From positions 124,001-188,000 of the forward strand of contig JAJDTL010000002.1 of the NCBI GenBank assembly GCA_022827195.1: a DNA stretch of 64,000 bases, read 5' to 3'. This stretch comes from Caldilineaceae bacterium (GTDB taxonomy: Bacteria; Chloroflexota; Anaerolineae; Caldilineales; Caldilineaceae). Shown one piece after another: positions 46,139 to 55,466 of this stretch. Within the stretch, counting starts at the first letter, position 1. Every line of letters starts with the position of its first letter. Under the pieces are notes generated by a model. The model made no database searches. It saw only the letters and a program-made list of their open reading frames with translations, and was not told the DNA's origin. The position numbers and the translations under genes were made by a program.

Positions 46139-47038
46139 TCAGGATGCGGACGGCGTCCCGTCCACGCCGGCGGCGCGAACATGGCGGTGAATCTGATCGC
46201 TGAAGCGGTACTCGCTGTTGTCCTGCGGCTTGTACCCGATCACCTTGCGTGCATTGACGATGCTCCAGAAGGCCTGTGAGTTGCCGCTGATTCCGTAGAA
46301 GACCTGGAACGGCACGCCCTCTTCGTCATCGATGCACTCGGTCTCGATGCTCTTGATGAAGAGCTGCTGAATATCTCGCTGGCTGATGTAGACGGCCAGC
46401 CCCCTGCGCATCCGCCGCAGGTCACCCGGCTCGATCCTTTCGAGGTCATCCTCCCTCGGTCCGCCGATGCGAACCTGGACATTCTCCAGCGGGCGGCTTT
46501 CTGTTTCTTCGCCCTGGAGACCGTGGTACTGCATCCGGCCGACTGCGAACACGAATCCCAGGTGCTCGTACGTCTCCTTTGCCCAGCCGTAGAAGTTGTC
46601 GGAGAACGGCCGCATCTCGGGCGTGACCACGTCCCACCTCTTGTCGAGAATCAGGCGCTCGTAGTAGTCGGCGGCGTGGTTTGAGCTGGCGACGACCACC
46701 CTGCGCACGCCCTCCTCCTGGGAAGTCTGGTAGACATTGAAGGCCATCTCCACGTTGGACAGCTCGGCGTAGAAGTCCTGGACCGCGTCCGACTTGTCAT
46801 CGGCCTGGGTGAAGCCCAAATGAACAACGGCATCCGCGCCGCGGAAGTGGTGGCGATAGCTGTCCCGGTTGCGTTCGGTCAGGTCGGCGATCTGGACGCC
46901 TTCTACGGTGTTGCCTTCGCGGTCCTCCGTTCGCACGTCCAGGAGCGTCAGATCGTAGCGCTCCCGGAAGGCTGGCAGCAGCAAGCTAGCTATGTATCCC
47001 GATGCGCCGGTGATTACGACTTTTCTCTTTGTGTTCAT
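46139..47038 (-). CDS. NAD-dependent sugar epimerase/dehydratase, uronate dehydrogenase-like
   Basis: 299-residue extended short-chain dehydrogenase. Nucleotide-binding GASGYIA near the N-terminus, VVHLGF for the adenine pocket, catalytic Ser in VASSNHAADYY and Tyr-Lys in FYGWAKETYEHLG. The ASSNH plus YGWAK combination resembles uronate dehydrogenases, which oxidise galacturonate or glucuronate to aldaric acid lactones. The ATG overlaps the stop of the first DinB-fold gene as ATGA, so the two are co-translated. It fits the uronate-related genes elsewhere in the window. Confidence 0.82.
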   Translation of the reverse strand: MNTKRKVVITGASGYIASLLLPAFRERYDLTLLDVRTEDREGNTVEGVQIADLTERNRDSYRHHFRGADAVVHLGFTQADDKSDAVQDFYAELSNVEMAFNVYQTSQEEGVRRVVVASSNHAADYYERLILDKRWDVVTPEMRPFSDNFYGWAKETYEHLGFVFAVGRMQYHGLQGEETESRPLENVQVRIGGPREDDLERIEPGDLRRMRRGLAVYISQRDIQQLFIKSIETECIDDEEGVPFQVFYGISGNSQAFWSIVNARKVIGYKPQDNSEYRFSDQIHRHVRAAGVDGTPSAS

Positions 47039-47565
47039 TTCGCGGTCCACATTTTGCTGATGGTCTCTCTGTGTTCGGCGTAGTGGCCAAACGTATTGCC
47101 TGCGATCCGCCACAGGATCGGCGTGTGGCCGTCGGGCCTGTTGTCCTGCGGCTGAAAGTCATCGTAGGGCCGCACCAGGTCCTCGTCGCTCAAGCCGGCA
47201 ACTGCAGCCAGCGCATCTTCGTGGGCGGCGCGCAGTTCAGCAAGTATGGTAGGGAGCGGGAGGTCGCGGTTGTTCGCGTAGATCATCTCGTTCATTCGTT
47301 CGATGCCCGCCGTGTGGGGCGCGGCACCGCCCGGGAGACCCATCGGAGGGTAACGCGGCTGCTTTCGCACAAGAGCAGCCAGCCCCCTGGCCCATGCCGC
47401 GAGGTGGGCCAGCTCGTCCTTGACCGACCAGCCGCCTGTGCCCGGCTCGGTCATCTGCTCCTCGCTGAGGGGGGCAAGCGCTCGCTGCAGGGCCTCCCAC
47501 TCTTCTTCGATCCTGTCTATGACTTCTCTCACGGTGGGCGGGGGTCCATCGGCTATTTCGGCCAA
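47035..47565 (-). CDS. DinB-fold protein (ClbS/DfsB-like), copy A
   Basis: 176-residue four-helix-bundle protein of the DinB/ClbS superfamily. Conserved GGWSVKDELAHLAAW and the late HYAEHRETI supply the histidines used for metal binding in the superfamily. The function of this branch is not established; relatives act as thiol-dependent transferases or protect against genotoxins. TTG start with AGGAGG upstream. About half of its residues are shared with copy B, 184 bases upstream on the same strand. Confidence 0.8.
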   Translation of the reverse strand: MAEIADGPPPTVREVIDRIEEEWEALQRALAPLSEEQMTEPGTGGWSVKDELAHLAAWARGLAALVRKQPRYPPMGLPGGAAPHTAGIERMNEMIYANNRDLPLPTILAELRAAHEDALAAVAGLSDEDLVRPYDDFQPQDNRPDGHTPILWRIAGNTFGHYAEHRETISKMWTAK

Positions 47566-47749
47566 TGCGACATTCCTCCTGCTCCGGCGACCCGCGGGAG
47601 ATTGATGCGCCGACCTGCATGGGATACCGGTTCAATTTCTTGCCGTTGCCGGCACTTATTCACCTTCGAAACCAAGCGTTTCGATTGCCGACTCCATCTG
47701 CTCGACGGCCTGCGATTGCCGCCAGAATGCAGTCCCTTTTGGCGAGGAT

Positions 47750-48292
47750 TCAGCCGCGGTTGAGAGTCTTCAGCACATCCTGCCGGTGCTCGGCGTAGTG
47801 GCCATAGGAGATTCCGCCGATCTGGTAGAGGATCGGTTCGTCATCGTCCAGTTCTCCATCCTGCGGTTGAAATTCGCTATAGGTCTTCATCAGGTCATCG
47901 TCGCTCAGTGCGGAGACCGCGGCCAGCAGGTCCAGGTGGGCCGCGAGCGCCTCGTCCAAGACCTTCTCAAGCGGGATATCCCGCCTGTTTTCGAAGATAA
48001 TCTGGTTCAGGCGGTCGAGGTCCAGTGAAAACGGGTCGACTTCGGGAGGCAGACCCATTGCAGGGTAACGGGGCTGCTTGCGCAGGAGGGCAGCCACGCC
48101 TCGCGTCCAGGCCGAGAGATGCGCCAGCTCGTCCTTGGCCGACCAGCCGCCGGCGCCCGGCGCGGTCATCTGACCCACGCCAAGAGGGGATATCACCTGC
48201 TGCAGGGCCGCCCACTCCCTTTCGATTCTGTGGGCCAGTTCTCTGACATCTGGGGGCGGATCTTCGACTGTGCCAATGAAGTCAGTTTCCAT
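47750..48292 (-). CDS. DinB-fold protein (ClbS/DfsB-like), copy B
   Basis: 180-residue paralogue of copy A with the same landmarks: GGWSAKDELAHLSAW, LLRKQPRYPAMGLP and SYGHYAEHRQDV. The strong match over the whole length and head-to-tail placement indicate tandem duplication followed by divergence. Metal-ligand histidines are kept in both, so both are probably functional. Confidence 0.8.
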   Translation of the reverse strand: METDFIGTVEDPPPDVRELAHRIEREWAALQQVISPLGVGQMTAPGAGGWSAKDELAHLSAWTRGVAALLRKQPRYPAMGLPPEVDPFSLDLDRLNQIIFENRRDIPLEKVLDEALAAHLDLLAAVSALSDDDLMKTYSEFQPQDGELDDDEPILYQIGGISYGHYAEHRQDVLKTLNRG

Positions 48293-48382
48293 AAATCTAC
48301 GCGGCTTGCGACCGCAGGCCAGACTACGTGGAAGAATCGAAGCGAATGTGCGTGCGGCGGGCCAGTGATTACTCCGTTGCGG

Positions 48383-51343
48383 CTAACCTGACGTTTCCGC
48401 GGCGGCTGTGGGCGTCGGCACCGGCTGCGGAGCCTCCTGCGTTGAGACGCCGCTGACCTCCATCATTCGTTCCAGGACTTGCTGGAGCGCATCCAGCTCG
48501 GCGCCGTAGGCGGCCCAATTGCCGGCCATCAAGGCGTTCTGTGCCAGGCTATAGCGTGAGTTCGCCTCGAGAATCAGCTCTTCCAATGTAGAGCCGCCCA
48601 GGTCCACCTTCTCTGCCGGCGCTGACTCGGGAGGCAGGACGGAAGTCGTGCGGCCGCCGGCGCTCAGGGCCAGCTCGGCAAGTTTTTCATCCGAGAGTAC
48701 GTCCCGCCCAAACTGCTCGGCAAGAGCAAGACCCAGATTCTCCGCCATGATGACACGTTCGGAGGTGGCGAGTATGACCCGCTTCAACTCGGGGATCTTG
48801 CCTGTGGCCGCCTGTAGATAGAGCGGTTCCACGTACAGAAGGCTCTCCCCAATCGGGATCACCAGTAGGTTGCCTCGAATCACCTGGCTGCCCTGCTGGT
48901 TCCACAGGCTGAGCTGCGAACTGATGACAGGGTCCTGATCGATCCGCGCCTCGATCTGCTTCGGCCCGAATACCAGCGAGTCCTTGCCGAAGCGGTAGAC
49001 GAGCATTTCGCCGTATTTGGCCGGGTCGTTCTGTGCAGCCAGCCATGAGATCATGTTCTCGCGGTTGGCCGGTGTGAAGGGCAGGATCTGAATAAAGTCG
49101 AGGTCGCTGTTGCCCGGCAGCTGCATCAGCACATAGTAGGGCTCCATAGGGCGGGACTGATTGTCGAAGATTTCTTCCGGCCAGGCCCAAACGTCCTCGC
49201 GGTTGTAAAAGTCGGTCGGCTCGGTCATCTGATAGGTGCGGAATACACCGGCCTGAATGCTGAAGAGGTCGTTAGGATAACGGATATGCGCTCTCAGATC
49301 GTCCGGCATCTCGTCGAAGGAGGTGAAGAGGTCGGGGAAGATGCGGGCATACGCGGCGGCAATCGGTTCGTCCGGCTCGACAACATAAAAGTTCATGTCG
49401 CCGGTGTAGGCGTCGATAATCACCTTGACCGGATTGCGAATGTAGTTGAAGCCGGGCGGAAGGGTCCTTGTCCCGACGTCGGTCGGCTCGCTGTAGGGAA
49501 ATCGTCCGCTGACCGTGTAGGCGTCGAGGAACCAGTAGAGATGTCCGTCATCGCCGACGACGATGTAGGGATCTGAGTCGAAGCGCAGGAAAGGGGCAAC
49601 CTCCTGTGTGCGCAAAAGGATGTTGCGACGCCAAAGAAGCTCACTCTCGGAATTGAGCTCCTGGCTGATGAAGAGATTGATGTCTGCGAACTGAATGGCA
49701 AAGGCCAACCTGGGGAGAAATCCCCCGATATTGATGCCCGTGTCACCTTCGAAGGTAGTGAAGACGTTGCCGCCCTCACCGCGCGGATAATCGAACTCCT
49801 CGGTCTCCGTCTTGACGATAACGTAGTCATTGGTCCTTTCGCCGAAGTAGATTTGGGGTCGCGTCACCTCCAATATGCCCTGAACGGGCAGGTCCTTCAG
49901 CACAAATGTCGGCAGGCCGTCAGGTGTAATCTCAGCAACCGGCGATGCCGCGACACCATACCCATGCGTGTAGACCAGCTTGCGATTGACCCACGTTTGC
50001 GCGGGCTGCTCCAGCTGGTCCGGTATCAGCTCGCGGGCCGACAACATCAGCTGCCTCCGCTCTCCTTCGACGTCGTAGCGGTCGATGTCGATGTCGGTAA
50101 ACTGATACTGTTGCCGCAAAGCCTGTACCTGGTTGTAGGTCTGGAGCAGCGGGCGGTAGTCCCACAGGCGGATGTTGCGAATCGTGTCCGGCTGGCTCAG
50201 AAGTTCGTCGGCGGTCAGCTCGCTGGCTGCGTCGAAATTCTCGTCGACGATATTGTCCAACCCGAACGCCGCGCGCGTGAATTCGATGTTATGGGCGATG
50301 TATTCGCGTTCGCGCGTGAACTCGTTCGGGTTAACCTGGAACCTCTGTACCAGGTTGGGATATACGTTTCCGGCCAGTGCGGAGATTGCGACCCAACCGA
50401 CGATAACAACGACAATCGCCCGCCACGCCTGGCGCAGGAATACGTTTACCAGCAGAAGGATGGCGGCGATGATTGTCACGAACACCAGAATGGTAAAGGC
50501 CGGGAGCTGTGCGTGAACGTCGGTATACCCGGCGCCGAAGACGGCGCCGCGGGCACTGTAGACCAGCTCGAGCGCGTCCAGCCGGTAGCGCCAGGCGATC
50601 AGCAGCAGGATCAGGGCGCCCAGCAGGCTGAGGTGGGCGCGCACTGCGGCCGGCGCATTCCAGCCGCGCCAGCCGATGCCACTTGCCAGGGCCGTGGCGA
50701 TCAGCGTAATCACTGTGGCGGTCATCAGCCAGCCGCGCAGGAACTGCCAGATCGGCAACGTGAAGAGGAAGAAACTGACGTCGCGCCCGAATATTGGGTC
50801 GGCCCGGCCGAACGGCTGCTGGTTGTAGAAAAGCAGCAGCTCCTCCCAGGCCGAAGATGCGCCGGTGCCCATGAAGAAGGCGAAGAAGGCGCCGACCAGC
50901 ACAATGATCGGCGTCAGCCGCACGCCGATCGACTGAATTACCTCCATTACCGGCGTCTCGGCCAGCCCCTGGGGATTCAGACGTCGGGCCACCATCACGT
51001 TCACCACGAAGAACAGCCAAAACCCGACAGCCCCGACTGCGAACAGGCCCAGTGAAGCAATAATGCGCGTAAAGAAGACCGAGGTCAGCGCAAGGCTGTC
51101 GTACCAGAGCCAGTCGGTATAGAATCCCAGCACAGTGTTGAACAGGATCAGCGCGAGGAACGGCAGCAGCAGCCACCACAACAGGCGCCCTCCGCCGCCC
51201 TGCCCGCCGTTGCCGCCGCCGCGACGCGGCGCGGCCGGCCCCGGCGGGCCGTTGTCTTCCTGCAGTAGCTCCTCTTCGATCTGCTCCCAGTCGTCCTCGT
51301 CCAGACTCTCCAGCAGTTCGTTAAACGGATTGCGTTCAGCCAT
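48383..51343 (-). CDS. UPF0182 family membrane protein
   Basis: 986-residue protein of the UPF0182 family, of unknown function, mainly seen in Actinobacteria, Cyanobacteria and Chloroflexi. An acidic Glu/Asp-rich N-terminus (about 1-45) is followed by seven or so hydrophobic helices (about 53-340). A large extracytoplasmic domain comes next, with typical stretches such as NIRLWDYRPLLQTYNQ, YTHGYGVAASPV and YGEMLVYRF. AAGGA precedes the ATG. It has no close neighbours on its strand. Confidence 0.93.
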   Translation of the reverse strand: MAERNPFNELLESLDEDDWEQIEEELLQEDNGPPGPAAPRRGGGNGGQGGGGRLLWWLLLPFLALILFNTVLGFYTDWLWYDSLALTSVFFTRIIASLGLFAVGAVGFWLFFVVNVMVARRLNPQGLAETPVMEVIQSIGVRLTPIIVLVGAFFAFFMGTGASSAWEELLLFYNQQPFGRADPIFGRDVSFFLFTLPIWQFLRGWLMTATVITLIATALASGIGWRGWNAPAAVRAHLSLLGALILLLIAWRYRLDALELVYSARGAVFGAGYTDVHAQLPAFTILVFVTIIAAILLLVNVFLRQAWRAIVVVIVGWVAISALAGNVYPNLVQRFQVNPNEFTREREYIAHNIEFTRAAFGLDNIVDENFDAASELTADELLSQPDTIRNIRLWDYRPLLQTYNQVQALRQQYQFTDIDIDRYDVEGERRQLMLSARELIPDQLEQPAQTWVNRKLVYTHGYGVAASPVAEITPDGLPTFVLKDLPVQGILEVTRPQIYFGERTNDYVIVKTETEEFDYPRGEGGNVFTTFEGDTGINIGGFLPRLAFAIQFADINLFISQELNSESELLWRRNILLRTQEVAPFLRFDSDPYIVVGDDGHLYWFLDAYTVSGRFPYSEPTDVGTRTLPPGFNYIRNPVKVIIDAYTGDMNFYVVEPDEPIAAAYARIFPDLFTSFDEMPDDLRAHIRYPNDLFSIQAGVFRTYQMTEPTDFYNREDVWAWPEEIFDNQSRPMEPYYVLMQLPGNSDLDFIQILPFTPANRENMISWLAAQNDPAKYGEMLVYRFGKDSLVFGPKQIEARIDQDPVISSQLSLWNQQGSQVIRGNLLVIPIGESLLYVEPLYLQAATGKIPELKRVILATSERVIMAENLGLALAEQFGRDVLSDEKLAELALSAGGRTTSVLPPESAPAEKVDLGGSTLEELILEANSRYSLAQNALMAGNWAAYGAELDALQQVLERMMEVSGVSTQEAPQPVPTPTAAAETSG

Positions 51344-51612
51344 ACGCCGTCCTTGTCAATTGAGCGGGACCGGTCCAGGGCCAATTCGAGCCAACTCAGC
51401 CCTCGCGCGCCTGGTCGGTGTCCCGATGCACCTCGCCGTTGCCGGCGCACTTGCTGACCATTATACCAGAAGTAGGCGGGATGCACGGGTTCCCTGTGCG
51501 CCGAAAACGGAAGGCACGTCTGGCCGCCCGCCAGCAAGCTCGTTCGTCTCCGGCGCGCGTTCAACTGTGCTATACTAGCTTCAATGCGCCACTTCAGGAT
51601 CCTTCTCCAGCG

Positions 51613-52569
51613 ATGAATCCGACGTTCGATCTCGTCCCCTTTGCCACACTGCCCTGCCAGCAGTCACTCTTAGGGGCGCTCGTTCCAGTCCTGGCCGAAT
51701 TAGACGCAATCGACGCAATCCTGCTTTCCGGTTCGCTGGCGCGTCAGGACGCCGACGACTGGAGCAGCGTTGACATTTGCCTCATGTGGAAAACGGGCGA
51801 GCAGGGCGCGACGACCCTGGAGCGGTGCGACGAGCTAAAGGATGCGCTGGATCGAGCAGTAGGGAGGGAAGGTTATCAGCTCGGGCTCGCAACCCGGAAG
51901 GAGGGCGTCGACTGCCTGCTGGGCATCACCCTGGCGGGCGGCAGCGATTTCGGTCGTGAAGGTCAGGGCGTGGCGAGCGGTGTGATCTTCAGATTCTGCT
52001 GGGAGGCGTCAATATCAGAGAGCGATCTTTGGGTCCGCTCTGGTCCTGTCCGCCCAATCTACCTATCCCAGCGGCTTTCGCCTGAAGTGCGGGCCTCTCT
52101 GAAGAGGGGTGCATATCATTATGGCACGCCAGATTCGCACTTGATAGGGGAACAGCTAGGCCAGTTCTGGCTGTTGCTGGCGCAACTGCCCACAATCCTG
52201 GAGCGCCGTGAAGATCTCGCCGCACACACCTTACTTGGTGAGACGCGCTCGCTCTTGCTTGACCTGGTCGTGGCCCTGAACGGGGCCACCCGCCCCACTT
52301 CAACCGCGCGCGTCAATCGCTTCCTGGGGCCGGACCAGCAGCAGGCATTCGAGAAGAGCCTGGGGATGGGGCGGATCTCCTCCGGCGCGACATCGCCGAA
52401 ACTAAACTGGATCGGTCAGGCCGTCGCGTTGATAGTCCTCTACCGCTGGTACGCCCCGCAACTTTGCGAGATCTTCTGCGCGCCGTACCCCCAACAGGCC
52501 GAAGACACCGTCCTCGATCTGATGCGCTCCCGGCTCGATGGCTGGCCTGCAGTGATAGAGACCGGCTGA
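51613..52569 (+). CDS. nucleotidyltransferase-fold protein
   Basis: 318-residue protein with an N-terminal pol-beta-type nucleotidyltransferase motif (LLSGSLARQDADDWSSVDIC, about residues 38-57): Gly-Ser followed by Asp-x-Asp-like metal residues. The C-terminal half is helical with no recognised motif. The layout recalls aminoglycoside adenylyltransferases, but similarity is limited to the motif. A TATACT hexamer 40 bases upstream could be its -10. The start was chosen at 51613; the open frame extends upstream across a promoter-like region without a start signal. Confidence 0.65.
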   Translation: MNPTFDLVPFATLPCQQSLLGALVPVLAELDAIDAILLSGSLARQDADDWSSVDICLMWKTGEQGATTLERCDELKDALDRAVGREGYQLGLATRKEGVDCLLGITLAGGSDFGREGQGVASGVIFRFCWEASISESDLWVRSGPVRPIYLSQRLSPEVRASLKRGAYHYGTPDSHLIGEQLGQFWLLLAQLPTILERREDLAAHTLLGETRSLLLDLVVALNGATRPTSTARVNRFLGPDQQQAFEKSLGMGRISSGATSPKLNWIGQAVALIVLYRWYAPQLCEIFCAPYPQQAEDTVLDLMRSRLDGWPAVIETG

Positions 52570-52655
52570 ACCGTGCCAGGGGCTCGCCAGGGTCTCAGAT
52601 GGCCGAGTCTAAGGGTGGCTGCGGCCACGCCTCCAGCTAATGTTCGCTGCCAATA

Positions 52656-53801
52656 TCACTCGTCCTCGGCGCGGCGCACGTAGATGGGATTGCTGAAAAT
52701 CCAGCCTCGCAACTTTCCCCAGCGATGCTTCCAGACCTCGACACGGTAAACGCTCGGATCGCGTACGTCGTAGGAGATTGCGTTGGCATGTCCTTGGGCG
52801 ATGACGCGACCGTTGCGCAGCAGACGGATTTGGGCCTGGCGCGGCGCGCGTACTTGCAAACGGAGACAGCTCCCTGCCGGCAACGTGACCGTGTCTCCCA
52901 TTATCGCGACCGTTTTTTGGGCCACGGCCCCCGCTTCCACCTCCGCCCAGAAGCGAAAGCCCTGCGTAGGCCCGACCAGGTCGTACCCGACCCAGCAGTG
53001 CCCCTGCCGCAATCCATCCAGGACCAGCTCACGATCGTGCCGCACATTCTCATGGCGAAAGTCGGAGTCGGCCTCTTCCGCCTGACCAAGGAAGGGGACC
53101 CTGGTCAGTACATGGGTATTCAGCGCGCGGGCGCACTCCTCGTAAGTCATGAAGCGGCGGCTGATTGGCCCTCTGCGGAGGACGACTGCGTGTACGTCGG
53201 TCCCGCCAAGGGCGACAATCGGGCGATCCTGCATCAATTCATCCCACTTTTGCAGCGTGGCCGGCAACGGGCCAAAGGTGAAGCAGTGGGGAAGGACCGC
53301 CACAAGGATGGCCCGGAGGTAACTGGTGGTAAAGCCGCGGAAGCTGGACAGGTAGTTCCACAGCTCGATGCCGCAGTAGCCGGTAACCTCCCAGTTGCGC
53401 CAGGGATAGGTATCCGAAAACAGTCTTGTTCCCTGTTCGATCGGATGGGCGAGGAATGCGAGCGCGTTCTGCTGACGCACGGCGTCGATCAGCTGCTGCG
53501 GGTCCTTTGCCTGGCCGCTGACGTCGGTCTCGACGCCCAGGCAGAGCATGTGGTTGCCCGATTCCTTCCGCTCAGTGTCGTGGACCTCCTGGCCGACGAG
53601 CGTGAGGACCCCGCGGCGGTACCCCTCCTCCTCTTCCCGCACCAGCACATTGTGGTCCGTTACGAAGACAAAGTCCAGGCCCCCGCGCACTGCCCCGTCG
53701 ATCAGTTCGTCGAAAGACCCACTACCGTCGCTGTGGGTCGTGTGCATATGGATATTGCCGAAGTATTCGTGTACGTGGTCGTCGGGACCTGTCCGGGCCA
53801 T
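52656..53801 (-). CDS. PHP-domain metal-dependent phosphoesterase
   Basis: 381-residue protein with an N-terminal PHP domain: NIHMHTTHSDGSGSFDE and VFVTDHNVL supply the metal ligands, with later FLAHPIE and GGTDVHA. The PHP part (about 1-270) is followed by a small C-terminal beta-rich domain (about 280-381) with RLLRNGRVIAQG. ATG 53801 with GAGGA upstream; an in-frame TTG five codons earlier is unlikely. Substrate unknown; relatives hydrolyse phosphate esters such as 3',5'-bisphosphates. Confidence 0.85.
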   Translation of the reverse strand: MARTGPDDHVHEYFGNIHMHTTHSDGSGSFDELIDGAVRGGLDFVFVTDHNVLVREEEEGYRRGVLTLVGQEVHDTERKESGNHMLCLGVETDVSGQAKDPQQLIDAVRQQNALAFLAHPIEQGTRLFSDTYPWRNWEVTGYCGIELWNYLSSFRGFTTSYLRAILVAVLPHCFTFGPLPATLQKWDELMQDRPIVALGGTDVHAVVLRRGPISRRFMTYEECARALNTHVLTRVPFLGQAEEADSDFRHENVRHDRELVLDGLRQGHCWVGYDLVGPTQGFRFWAEVEAGAVAQKTVAIMGDTVTLPAGSCLRLQVRAPRQAQIRLLRNGRVIAQGHANAISYDVRDPSVYRVEVWKHRWGKLRGWIFSNPIYVRRAEDE

Positions 53802-53899
53802 AGTCTTCCTCTTCAAGTCCTGTGCAAGGTAGGCGCCTATTCCGCTTCCACCCAGGCAAAGGCCCTATTGCATCATCCTCGGGAACCTGTCTGTTCGCG

Positions 53900-54928
53900 T
53901 CAGGGGAGCTTCGGCTTAGGGTGTTGGCCCTCTGCCAAATCCTGCGCCCGCCTCACCTCTTCATCGGCGATGCGCTCCTCCAATGCCTTGCGTGCTTCGT
54001 ATCTCTTTCGCTCCTGCGAGAGCCAGCGCCGCGGCTCAGAGGGATCGACTACAGGGCGAGCCGAAATCAGGAATCCGGTATGGCCGACCATGCTGTCGTC
54101 GGGGCGGAGCCGGTCAGGCACCGGCTTGTACTTGCGTACAAGAATCTCTTCCACGCCAATGTCGGCAAAGCCGCCTTTCTCGAGCTCGGCCAGCAGCTGA
54201 GTGACCTGGTTGGTGGTCGGGACCAGCGCGGCAAAGAAGGATCCCGGCCGCAGCGCGGTGTGCGCTTTGTCGACGAAAAGCCAGGGCGTACGCACGTCGA
54301 GAACCAGGGCGTCGACGCTGGTCTGCGCAAAGCCGTCCAGGATCGACGCGTGGTACAGTTCGACATATTGCAGCAGGCCCATCTGGGTCAGATTCCTGCG
54401 CGCCACACTGAGGTGCTCTTCGCGAATCTCGTAGGAGTAGACCCGGCCGGTCGGCGCCACCGCCCAGGCAAGTGCGATCGCAAGCGCGCCGCTGCCCGTT
54501 CCCGCCTCGATCACCCGCGAGCCGGCCCGCAGGCTCAGCCGTTGCACTATCATGGCCGCGTCCTTCGGGTAGATAATCTGCGTGTTGCGCTTTATGCGCG
54601 TCATCCGGTCGTCGAGCGAGGGTTCCAGCAGCAGCAACGCGTGCCCCAAATGGCTCTGCACCGTTGTGCCGTATGGCAGGTTCAGCAGGTCGTCGTGCCT
54701 GGTCGTGCCCAAATGGGAGTGAAACTGGCGGCCCGGCTCGAGCCGCAAGACGTTCCGCTTTCCTCCAGCGCTGACAAGCAGCACAAGATCGCCGGCCTTC
54801 GTCAGATTCGCGGCGCTTTCAAATGGGGCAGCTTCATTGCCCCTTCCCGCAGTTATGTTAGAACCGCCGCTATCTTCGCCGGCCTCGCTTGCAGGCGACT
54901 CTTCCTTGAATCGGGCTTGCGCTGTCAC
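53900..54928 (-). CDS. trmI: tRNA (adenine-58-N1)-methyltransferase, TrmI-like
   Basis: 342-residue SAM-dependent methyltransferase expected to make m1A58 in the tRNA T-loop. An N-terminal small beta domain (about 40-110) precedes the Rossmann fold with IIYPKDAAMIV, the SAM-binding EAGTGSGALAIALA, and VDALVLDVRTPW near the active site. A charged Lys/Arg/Glu-rich tail follows residue 300. Annotated from the GTG at 54928; a shorter start inside the acidic N-terminal 35 residues is possible, because that stretch is low-complexity and not conserved in the family. Confidence 0.87.
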   Translation of the reverse strand: MTAQARFKEESPASEAGEDSGGSNITAGRGNEAAPFESAANLTKAGDLVLLVSAGGKRNVLRLEPGRQFHSHLGTTRHDDLLNLPYGTTVQSHLGHALLLLEPSLDDRMTRIKRNTQIIYPKDAAMIVQRLSLRAGSRVIEAGTGSGALAIALAWAVAPTGRVYSYEIREEHLSVARRNLTQMGLLQYVELYHASILDGFAQTSVDALVLDVRTPWLFVDKAHTALRPGSFFAALVPTTNQVTQLLAELEKGGFADIGVEEILVRKYKPVPDRLRPDDSMVGHTGFLISARPVVDPSEPRRWLSQERKRYEARKALEERIADEEVRRAQDLAEGQHPKPKLP

Positions 54929-55156
54929 CTATTTTTGCCTCACAACTCTTCGCCCCGCAATCATCTGTTTCTGCGCGCCATGCTCCGGCGTCCGGCGAGC
55001 GAACATAAACAGCCTCGATGCTCCAGACAGATTATAGACACATGGAAGCCGGTTCGGCAAGGGAGTGCAGGTTGCGGCCCGCCTGCTATCGATTGCCCCG
55101 AATCTCGGCTTGCCGCTACCTGCCCGCCTCGATCGACTCAAGTGGGGGAACGGCAA
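54929..55156. other. intergenic region, nothing recognised
   Basis: This stretch lies between the divergent TrmI and lipoprotein genes. Open frames present here have no start signals and no family resemblance. I see no RNA gene. Confidence 0.5.
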
Positions 55157-55185
55157 TTGACACACTTTATTGGCATGTGTACAAT
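55157..55185 (+). promoter_or_regulatory. consensus promoter upstream of the duplicated-domain lipoprotein
   Basis: TTGACA (55157-55162), 17-base spacer ending in TG, TACAAT (55180-55185). It is the best promoter in the region but lies 282 bases before the lipoprotein start, leaving a leader of about 275 bases without an obvious gene. Confidence 0.68.
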
Positions 55186-55466
55186 TCGATTGAAGATGGC
55201 GCAGGCGATTCGGCGTCCAAACAGATCGCGGATCGCTGTGTTCAGCCGGTTCGATCGCCGGCCCTGCCAATGCAATCGAGGGGACAGCTGAAAGGGCCTT
55301 CAGTCCCTTCCTTCTCCATGTCCTTGTTCTGGCGCCCCGACCTGGTACAGCGGGAAAAGTCATTCAGATTTTACTGACACAAAAGCAGTGCGGCGCCCAG
55401 GTAGGCCGCAGCTCTTAACTGGATTCTCTTCATCGGGAGTCCACTTCAACCACCAGGAGGTCTCGC

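Noticed and set aside
49853..51055. 400-codon plus-strand open frame opposite the UPF0182 gene
   Set aside because: Gln/His/Asp-rich translation typical of an antisense shadow; UPF0182 homology on the other strand is clear.
52725..55291. Two long overlapping plus-strand frames (491 and 489 codons) across the PHP and TrmI genes
   Set aside because: They run antisense through two recognisable enzymes and show no family motif.
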